Source: DATJHM01 sp035493895 | Lineage (GTDB): Bacteria > Chloroflexota > Ktedonobacteria > Ktedonobacterales > Ktedonobacteraceae | Assembly: GCA_035493895.1 (NCBI GenBank) | Contig: DATJHM010000078.1 | Coordinates: forward strand, 1-12,306 | Direction of reading: 5' to 3' | Length of the DNA: 12,306 nucleotides | The notes under the pieces: generated by a model | What the model was told of the DNA's origin: nothing | What the model saw: only the letters and a program-made list of their open reading frames with translations | Database searches by the model: none | Translations under genes and position numbers: made by a program | Shown here: positions 6,825 to 12,306 of the stretch, piece after piece | Layout of the letters: each line of letters begins with the position of its first letter | How positions within the stretch are numbered: the stretch's first letter is position 1

Positions 6825-7604
6825 ATGCATGTAGAATGGAACTTTGAGAAGCGCTATCGCCTGGTGCGCGAGATTATTGAAACGCTGATTTTGACGGTTT
6901 TCGTGTTTCTTGTGATCAATATGGCGATCCAAAATTATGATGTGGATGGCCCCAGTATGGAACCTCGCCTGCATAATCAGGAACGCATTATGGTCGATAA
7001 ATGGTCTTACCTGTTCCATGAACCTGCTCGCAGCGATATCGTGGTCTTTATCGCTCCTCCAGATCCGCAGAATTTCTATGTGAAACGGATTATTGGAGTG
7101 CCTGGCGATCGCATCACGATCCATGATACGACGGTTATTGTGGATGGTGTGACGCTGAAGGAGACCTATGTGCAGCCTGAAAATCAGGGGAATCCTGGTA
7201 TGCTTCACCCGATTGAGAATATGCTGGTTCCCGCTAATGATTTTTTTGTCCTTGGCGATAATCGGGCGAATAGCTCGGACTCTCGTACCTGGGGATTTGT
7301 TCCTCGCAAGAATATTATCGGTCGCGCTGCTCTGGTTTACTGGCCGCTGCACCAGGATAATTATGGTTTGTTGCCCGATTATTCTTCAGTTTTTGCCCGT
7401 GTCCATCAATCTGGCCAGAAGCTAGGTTCGCTCAATAGTTCTCTGTTGAGCGTCTCGATGATGATGCCTGGTTTCGCTCCAGTCCTGCTTTTTCCTGGCA
7501 GACGAAGGCGCAGACAACATCGTCATCGCTCGTATGCACGCTGGCATCCCAGTGTGAATCTTACTGGAAAGCAAACAAACGGACGAACAAATATACGCTT
7601 ATGA
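6825..7604 (+). CDS. lepB: Signal peptidase I, first of two tandem copies
   Basis: This is a membrane-bound Ser/Lys protease of family S26 that removes signal peptides from exported proteins on the outer face of the membrane. From ATG 6825 it has 259 aa. It has an N-terminal membrane helix about 20-36, the catalytic serine in GPSMEP (S44), the catalytic lysine in YVKRIIGVPGDR (K87), and GDNRANSSDSR (144-154). After the catalytic domain come a linker, a hydrophobic stretch about 205-224 and a strongly basic run (RRRRR at 226-230, then His/Arg-rich). This suggests a second membrane pass with the C-terminus in the cytoplasm. ATG 6825 is preferred to ATG 6810 because GGGGAAAA lies upstream and the residues then align without offset with the downstream paralogue: 65 of the first 100 positions are identical, counted by eye. 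The stop falls at 7602-7604, just before lepB2. Confidence 0.95.
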   Translation: MHVEWNFEKRYRLVREIIETLILTVFVFLVINMAIQNYDVDGPSMEPRLHNQERIMVDKWSYLFHEPARSDIVVFIAPPDPQNFYVKRIIGVPGDRITIHDTTVIVDGVTLKETYVQPENQGNPGMLHPIENMLVPANDFFVLGDNRANSSDSRTWGFVPRKNIIGRAALVYWPLHQDNYGLLPDYSSVFARVHQSGQKLGSLNSSLLSVSMMMPGFAPVLLFPGRRRRRQHRHRSYARWHPSVNLTGKQTNGRTNIRL

Positions 7605-7613
7605 GGAGTGCTG

Positions 7614-8366
7614 GTGGAGATAGAGTACGATTTTGAGAAACGCTATCGCCTGCATCGGGAGATTATTGAAACGGTTGTGCTGACTGTTCTGATGTTCCTG
7701 GTCATTCGCATGGCAGTGCAAAACTTTACGATCGATGGTCATAGTATGGAGCCCAGTCTCCATGATACCGAACTCATTATTGTAGATAAATGGTCCTATC
7801 TGGCTCATCCTCCTGCTCGTGGCGATGTGATCGTGTTCGTTGCGCCACCTGCTCCCACTCAGGATTATATCAAACGCGTCATTGGCCTGCCAGGGGATGT
7901 TATCACTATTCGCAATAATGTGGTGTATGTCAATAACAAGCCGCTGGATGAGAAGTATGTCAGCCCCGCTAATCAGGGAGCGATCAATAATAAGGTCTTT
8001 CAGAATATGATCATTCCGGCGAATAGCTACTTCGTTCTGGGAGACAATCGAGCCAATAGCTCCGATTCTCGTGATTGGGGCTGTCTGCCAAAACAAAATA
8101 TCATTGGCCGTGCTGCTGTGGTCTACTGGCCGTTTCGACAGGATAATGATGGCCTCTTGCCGAACGTCTCAGCGGTTTTCAACGGCGTCCCTGTTCCGCC
8201 TCCCACGAAATCGACCAGTATCTGCCCTATCATTAAGCCACCTGCTTCTACAGCATCACACTCATCCCCCGGCTCAAGTTCCGGGGTGAATACGTTGCTG
8301 GTCATCGCCATGCCTGCGCTCTCAGTGCTCTGGCGACGACGCAAACGACCTGCCGTGCTACAGTAG
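7614..8366 (+). CDS. lepB: Signal peptidase I, second tandem copy
   Basis: This is a paralogue of the preceding gene and the same class of S26 protease, with S44 in GHSMEP and K87 in YIKRVIGLPGD at identical positions, and GDNRANSSDSR at 143-153. From GTG 7614 it has 250 aa. This start is chosen because GAGGAG (7603-7608) lies 5 nt upstream; GTG 7608 would overlap that site and adds only two residues. The N-terminal helix is about 20-36. The tail differs from the first copy: a Pro/Ser/Thr-rich linker about 191-224, then a hydrophobic segment (225-240) and RRRKR (241-245), again suggesting a second membrane anchor. Only 9 nt separate the genes, so they are surely co-transcribed and probably translationally coupled. 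The two copies may divide substrates, but nothing here shows which. The 3' end overlaps the opposing gene by 9 bp. Confidence 0.95.
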   Translation: MEIEYDFEKRYRLHREIIETVVLTVLMFLVIRMAVQNFTIDGHSMEPSLHDTELIIVDKWSYLAHPPARGDVIVFVAPPAPTQDYIKRVIGLPGDVITIRNNVVYVNNKPLDEKYVSPANQGAINNKVFQNMIIPANSYFVLGDNRANSSDSRDWGCLPKQNIIGRAAVVYWPFRQDNDGLLPNVSAVFNGVPVPPPTKSTSICPIIKPPASTASHSSPGSSSGVNTLLVIAMPALSVLWRRRKRPAVLQ

Positions 8367-8939
8367 CGATGGTGCGCCCAAGAGAAGTGTCATTCTCCCA
8401 TTCTGGAGCTGTATGCTCTGAATGGGATGTTTGAGTTTTGCCTGGGCGTCTGCCAGATGTCGGTTGATCATCGCGGTTGCCTCATCTGGCGATATGACCA
8501 ACCCCATCAGCCCCCCTACCTGCACATTGGTCGCTTTCAATTGCCCATTCACCAGTTGTGGTAGCCCCTGGATGCTGCTTTGCTGCCCTAAGACTTCAAG
8601 TGTAATCTGGACTCCCTGCTGCGTAATCACTGCCTGCGGGTTTTTTACTGGATATTCGGGGGTCACATTACTTGAGATCATACTCGTAAGAAAGCTGTTG
8701 TCGATAGAGATAGGCCCTGGCGGTAAGAGCATTACAGCACCTGGTATCTGATCAACGGCATCGCCCATCGCCTGGTCGAGCTGAGATTGGGCATACGGCC
8801 GGACAAAGAAGACGAATCCCGCTCCTATGACGAGGAGGAGCAGTACCAGCAGCGTTAAGATACTGAGCAGGCAGCCGAGCCCGAAGCGGCTCCTCTTTGG
8901 TTGCATCCCGGCATACGTATTTGCGCGCGCTTGTGTCAT
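8358..8939 (-). CDS. Single-pass membrane protein of unknown function
   Basis: I do not recognise this protein with confidence. From ATG 8939 it has 193 aa: a basic cytoplasmic N-terminus (1-19), one long hydrophobic helix (about 21-46), then an extracytoplasmic domain of about 145 residues with no cysteine. This domain has alternating hydrophobic strands and a segment ISPDEATAMINRHL (149-162) followed by a strand pair at the end. The layout resembles single-anchor beta-rich proteins such as the YpmS/DUF2140 or LmeA/DUF2993 groups, but this is only an architectural resemblance. ATG 8939 is chosen over GTG 8948 because AAGGTG (8951-8946) lies 6 nt upstream of it. The 3' end overlaps lepB2 by 9 bp, and a hairpin probably serving lepB2 lies within its last codons. 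Confidence 0.82.
   Translation of the reverse strand: MTQARANTYAGMQPKRSRFGLGCLLSILTLLVLLLLVIGAGFVFFVRPYAQSQLDQAMGDAVDQIPGAVMLLPPGPISIDNSFLTSMISSNVTPEYPVKNPQAVITQQGVQITLEVLGQQSSIQGLPQLVNGQLKATNVQVGGLMGLVISPDEATAMINRHLADAQAKLKHPIQSIQLQNGRMTLLLGAPSLL
8397..8426 (+). terminator. Candidate terminator for the lepB pair, inside the opposing gene
   Basis: CCCATTC (8397-8403) pairs with GAATGGG (8420-8426), and inside it GAGC (8406-8409) pairs with GCTC (8415-8418). This gives 11 bp with a small internal loop and a 5-nt terminal loop. On the plus strand it is followed by T-rich ATGTTTGAGTTTT. It begins 31 nt after the lepB2 stop. There is no T run on the minus-strand side. Confidence 0.42.
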
Positions 8940-9044
8940 TTTTTTCACCTTTTTACGTATATATGATTGTAGTGCATCTGTATGTATAACGGTGGCGCTG
9001 GCAGATTCGTTTGTGCGTTCGCACGCATTTTTACGGTAGTATGC

Positions 9045-9479
9045 TTACAGTTCACGTTGTAATATTGCGTTCATCGAGGCGATGATGGTACCGCGCATCT
9101 TTTCATCGCTGCTGATGACCTGACTTATCTGTTGGATCAATTCTTGCTCTTGTATAGCTGGCAATCTGTAGCCATATTGCTGATGCACTGCGGTTGCGGC
9201 GGCGCTTCTTATCTTCTCTTCATCGCTCATCTGTCGTGGTGGCAGACGCTGCGCGCGCTTCTCGGTCGTTGTTCCCGGGGGACTCTCTCCTACGAGTGGG
9301 ACAAGGCCACTCATAGCGAAGGGGACGTTGCTTCCTATCAGATGTGCTGAATGCGGCGTTGCTCGCTCGATCAAAACGATTGCGATCTGCTCTTGCTCAT
9401 CCAGCGAGACAATCGTCCCTTCGAGATAGATCACTTCAGGAGCGCCCCAGAAGACGCTCTGTCCGATATTGGGATGCAT
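9045..9479 (-). CDS. Small soluble protein of unknown function
   Basis: I do not recognise this protein. From ATG 9479 it has 144 aa with no signal peptide, membrane segment or cysteine. Residues about 1-62 look beta-rich and could form a small SH3-like barrel (the hydrophobic/polar pattern of LEGTIVSL and IAIVLIE). A Pro/Gly/Thr-rich linker (66-83) follows, then a charged helical part (about 84-142). ATG 9479 is chosen because GGGAGG stands 8 nt upstream; the frame stays open to a GTG at 9575, but that extension is Lys/His/Thr-rich and lacks a good ribosome binding site. The gene lies 105 bp upstream of the membrane protein gene on the same strand, with no terminator seen between them, so the two may be co-transcribed. 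Confidence 0.72.
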   Translation of the reverse strand: MHPNIGQSVFWGAPEVIYLEGTIVSLDEQEQIAIVLIERATPHSAHLIGSNVPFAMSGLVPLVGESPPGTTTEKRAQRLPPRQMSDEEKIRSAAATAVHQQYGYRLPAIQEQELIQQISQVISSDEKMRGTIIASMNAILQREL

Positions 9480-9617
9480 ACGTTCTTCCTCCCATTCTAC
9501 TACTGTTTGCCTTCTTGCATGTGTATGTGCAAATGTGTATTTTTTTGGATCAGTCCTTATGCTTTCTCTGGTCACCTGAATAGTGACGTTGTGAATTCCT
9601 ATTTTTGCGGATAAGGC

Positions 9618-9648
9618 ACTTATTAGTGTATACGCTAAAATACTTATT
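9618..9648. repeat. Near-palindrome flanked by ACTTATT direct repeats
   Basis: TTAGTGTATACGCTAA (9623-9638) is a 16-bp palindrome with a single mismatched pair. It is bracketed by two exact copies of ACTTATT (9618-9624 and 9642-9648). The form fits a dimeric repressor site between divergent genes, but no regulator is identified. Confidence 0.4.
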
Positions 9649-9894
9649 CAGTTCCATATGTGTTTCGGAGAAATTGATAGAGGATGCCTGGAATGAAGTG
9701 CGAAGCCCGATTGTTATTCATAGTGGGTTCACGATAGTAAGCTCTCCTTCTCCTACATATGTACGCTGTACTGACTATTTTTCCGCCTTTTCGTATCTGG
9801 TCTATCTGCGCGGTAGATTCTCCCCTGTTGTGTTGTGGGGTGAGATATGCTATTTTATGGTAAGATTTTTGCAGGTTTTATGCTGTATCTACTG

Positions 9895-9900
9895 TATAAT
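9895..9900 (+). promoter_or_regulatory. Consensus -10 box upstream of mutS2
   Basis: An exact TATAAT stands about 100 nt before the mutS2 start. The best -35 candidate, TTGCAG (9869-9874), is 20 nt upstream, which is longer than the usual 17, so the promoter call is tentative. Confidence 0.35.
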
Positions 9901-9997
9901 GTGCGCCTGAGAGGTGCCTGCTGCCGCCGCTGCATTTGTCGGGGGAAGATGAGGAGTCGCGTCGAGGCGGGTTGTAATAAGGACTCATGCTAAGAAT

Positions 9998-12306
9998 ATG
10001 CACGAAAAAAGTTTAATTACTTTGGAATTTCCCAAAATTCTGGCGAAAGTGGCACGAGAAGCCGCCTTTTCGGCCAGCAAAGAGCTGGTGATGGCGCTGG
10101 AGCCTACTCCTAACCTTGAGGTGGCGCAGCATCGCCTGGCTTATACTTCTGAAGCTTCTCGCTTGATCGATTTAAATGCTGACGTTGGCGTACGTGGCGC
10201 TCATGATGTTCGTCAGTTGCTGGTTCGTGCCGCTCGCGATGGCGTTCTGGCTCCCGCTGATCTGGTTGAAGTGCTGGCGACTGTTCAGAGCTCGCTTTAT
10301 GTCGCGCGTGTGCTTGACAGGCTCGATCCTGAGAGCTTTCCGCTTTTGCATACGCTCGGGGCCGATATTCCCCAACGTCCTCAGATTGCCCGACGTATTG
10401 AGGAGACGGTGAGCGAGGAGGGCGAAATCCTTGACACAGCGAGTCCGACCTTGCGTAAAATTCGCTTTGATATTCGTGGCGCGAATCAGCGCTTGCAAGA
10501 ACGTCTCCGTTCGCTCGTCGGTCAGTTCGGCAACGCTCTCCAGGAGCCGATTATTACGATGCGCAACGATCGCTACGTTGTGCCTGTTCGCTCTGATGCT
10601 CGTGGACAGGTGCGCGGCATTGTGCACGACCAATCGTCCAGTGGCGCAACGCTCTTCGTCGAGCCGATTGTGGTGGTCGAGCTCAACAACCGCGTACGTG
10701 AGCTGCAAATTGAGGAGCGCCAGGAGATAGAGCGTATTCTGCGCGTGCTCTCCAGTGAGATTGGCCGTGAGGCTGAACCATTGAAGCTTGCCGTTGAGCT
10801 GCTGGCAGAATTTGATCTGCATCTGGCAAAAGCTCGCTACGGGCGTATGACCCGCTCGACTTCGCCGCGTTTAAACGATCAGGGTCGCATAGATCTGCGT
10901 AATGCACGCCATCCGCTGCTTACGGGCAATGTGGTCCCGATCCAGTTCCACCTGGGGCGGGACTTTTTTATGGTGGTCATCACGGGACCAAATACCGGCG
11001 GTAAAACGGTTTCGCTCAAGACGGTTGGTCTCCTCACACTGATGGCTCAGTCTGGCCTGCATATTCCGGTTGATGAGGGTTCGGAGATTGCGGTCTTTGT
11101 GGATGTTTTTGCTGATATCGGTGATGAGCAGAGCATTGAGCAGAGCCTCAGCACCTTCTCGTCCCACCTGAGCCGCATCATTGAGATCCTGCGTGCGATC
11201 GACGAGGAGGAGAAGCTCACGACTCCTGATATTCGCGGCAAGCTGTCGGAGACGCTGGTCAAACGCGCTCAACAGCAATCGCGTGTGCTGGTCTTATTCG
11301 ATGAACTGGGGGCAGGCACTGATCCAAGCGAGGGCTCTGCTCTGGCCCGCGCTATTCTGACGTTCCTGCTGGATCGCCATGTCACAACGGTTGCGACGAC
11401 CCACTATTCGGAGCTAAAGGCCTTTGCGCACGAGCAGCCGCATGTGGTGAACGCCTCGGTCGAGTTTAATGTCGAGACGCTCTCTCCGACGTATCGCCTG
11501 AGCATCGGTGTGCCGGGACGCAGTAATGCGCTGGCGATTGCGAGCCGTCTTGGTCTGGACGAGCGTGTGATCGAGCGCTCTCGGGAGTTCCTGGGGAGCG
11601 CCGGGGTGCGCATGGAGAATCTCCTGGAAGATCTGCAATCGGAGCACAAGGCGGTTGAGGATGAGCGTTTCCATCTGAATATGGAGCGTGTAGAAGCCGA
11701 GTATCAGCGTAAGCAGCTTGAAGAGGAGCGCTTTAAGCTTGAGGAGGATCGTGTTCGTATTCTCAACGAGGCGCGTGCGCAGGCTCGCAGAGAACTGGAG
11801 CAGGTGCAGACACAACTGGCGAAGGTCAAGATCGACGTCAGCCGGGTGAATATGACGCGCGAACGTCTTGGCGAAGCTCGTCAGCTGGCGCGCAATCTTG
11901 AGGAGAAGGTTGCATCTGTTCCACAGCCAAATCGACCGAAGAAGGTCGAGCCGGTCGATCGTCTTGAGGGTCCGTTGCAGATTGGCGATGCCGTGCGCGT
12001 CTTGAGCTTTGGACAAAATGCCGAACTGGTCGGTCTCTCTGCTGATCGTGGCGAGGCTGAGGTGCTCATGGGTGCGATGCGCTTCCGGGTGAATGTCGAC
12101 AATATCGAACGTATTAGCAAGCGCAAAGCCGCCGCTGAAGAGCGTGCCGTCAATATTGTAACTCCTCATTACGAGGATCGCCCCGTCGTCTCCACTCAAC
12201 TCGATATGCGCGGCTGGCGTGTCGAACAGGCCCTTGAGGAGTTAGAGACCTACCTGAACGATGCAGCCGTCTCGGGCATGTCCTCTGTTCGCATCGTTCA
12301 CGGCAA
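9998..12306 (+). CDS. mutS2: MutS2, ATPase/nuclease of the MutS family (3' end outside window)
   Basis: MutS2 differs from mismatch-repair MutS. It acts on branched or recombination DNA, and in some Firmicutes it resolves collided ribosomes. The frame runs 769 codons to the window edge without a stop, close to the full length of about 785 aa. The N-terminus (SLITLEFPKILAKVAREAA) matches the family. The ATPase has Walker A GPNTGGKT (330-337), signature STFSSHLSRI (385-394), Walker B LVLFDELGAGTD (431-442) and ATTHYSELKAF (466-476). About 24 extra residues (about 403-427) stand between signature and Walker B. A charged coiled-coil follows (about 540-640), then a KOW-like segment (about 658-700) and the start of the Smr nuclease domain with LDMRG (735-739); the sequence stops at IVHG, before the expected GTG motif. 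ATG 9998 is the only in-frame ATG/GTG/TTG after a stop at 9950-9952; its nearest AAGGA is 14 nt away, unusually far. Confidence 0.96.
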   Translation, partial: MHEKSLITLEFPKILAKVAREAAFSASKELVMALEPTPNLEVAQHRLAYTSEASRLIDLNADVGVRGAHDVRQLLVRAARDGVLAPADLVEVLATVQSSLYVARVLDRLDPESFPLLHTLGADIPQRPQIARRIEETVSEEGEILDTASPTLRKIRFDIRGANQRLQERLRSLVGQFGNALQEPIITMRNDRYVVPVRSDARGQVRGIVHDQSSSGATLFVEPIVVVELNNRVRELQIEERQEIERILRVLSSEIGREAEPLKLAVELLAEFDLHLAKARYGRMTRSTSPRLNDQGRIDLRNARHPLLTGNVVPIQFHLGRDFFMVVITGPNTGGKTVSLKTVGLLTLMAQSGLHIPVDEGSEIAVFVDVFADIGDEQSIEQSLSTFSSHLSRIIEILRAIDEEEKLTTPDIRGKLSETLVKRAQQQSRVLVLFDELGAGTDPSEGSALARAILTFLLDRHVTTVATTHYSELKAFAHEQPHVVNASVEFNVETLSPTYRLSIGVPGRSNALAIASRLGLDERVIERSREFLGSAGVRMENLLEDLQSEHKAVEDERFHLNMERVEAEYQRKQLEEERFKLEEDRVRILNEARAQARRELEQVQTQLAKVKIDVSRVNMTRERLGEARQLARNLEEKVASVPQPNRPKKVEPVDRLEGPLQIGDAVRVLSFGQNAELVGLSADRGEAEVLMGAMRFRVNVDNIERISKRKAAAEERAVNIVTPHYEDRPVVSTQLDMRGWRVEQALEELETYLNDAAVSGMSSVRIVHG

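Larger units (their letters stand above)
9480..9997. other. 518-bp spacer between the small-protein gene and mutS2
   Basis: No convincing gene is seen. A 101-codon plus-strand frame (9605-9910) has unusual, Cys/Tyr/Phe-heavy composition and no family resemblance. The spacer contains a near-palindrome at 9623-9638, a TATAAT box before mutS2, and a roughly 100-nt G/C-rich mutS2 leader. Confidence 0.55.

Noticed and set aside
9013..9024. GTGCGTTCGCAC inverted repeat between the two minus-strand genes as a terminator
   Set aside because: The stem is only 4-5 bp, and the T run lies on the plus-strand side, where no gene ends.
9605..9910. 101-codon plus-strand frame before mutS2
   Set aside because: It has no ribosome binding site, composition unlike the neighbouring proteins, and it runs through the palindrome and the TATAAT box.
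11414..12199. 261-codon minus-strand frame opposite mutS2
   Set aside because: It is an antisense shadow of the MutS2 coding frame, which has all family motifs intact; the opposite frame resembles no protein.
1..12306. CRISPR array, tRNA, rRNA, insertion sequence, defence or secondary-metabolite cluster
   Set aside because: No regular direct-repeat array, cloverleaf, transposase or cluster-type gene was seen; the contents are housekeeping genes.

Overview
The window looks like ordinary bacterial chromosome, mid-GC, most likely from the Chloroflexota and perhaps class Ktedonobacteria. The lineage is inferred from protein flavour (a PrmC with NLPY, a WecA-type transferase beside uvrA, tandem type I signal peptidases, MutS2). 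It was not established by any search. No tRNA, rRNA, CRISPR array, insertion sequence or phage gene was seen.

Layout from left to right: the last 15 codons of an unrecognised gene; prmC (+), which modifies release factors; wecA/tagO-like (+), the first lipid-linked step of a cell-surface polymer pathway; uvrA (-), nucleotide excision repair, whose 3' end overlaps the 3' end of wecA by 53 bp. Next is a 574-bp spacer without a convincing gene, then a small GlsB/YeaQ/YmgE-like membrane protein gene (+) closed by an intrinsic terminator. After it come two tandem signal peptidase I genes (+, translationally close-packed), then two unrecognised genes on the minus strand (a single-pass membrane protein and a small soluble protein), a 518-bp spacer, and mutS2 (+), which runs off the right end within its Smr domain. 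mutS2 has no stop codon inside the window.

The genes do not form one pathway. DNA maintenance (uvrA, mutS2), envelope biogenesis and secretion (wecA, two lepB, two membrane proteins) and translation (prmC) are interleaved. The only clear operon is the lepB pair. The most interesting features are non-coding or structural: a perfect 24-bp inverted repeat inside the 3' end of wecA just beyond the uvrA stop; a CCTCC/GGAGG hairpin that would hide the wecA ribosome binding site; a possible alternative-pairing leader before the GlsB-like gene; a terminator-like hairpin for lepB2 that lies inside the opposing gene; and lineage-type insertions in UvrA and in the MutS2 ATPase core. I found no new multi-gene system.
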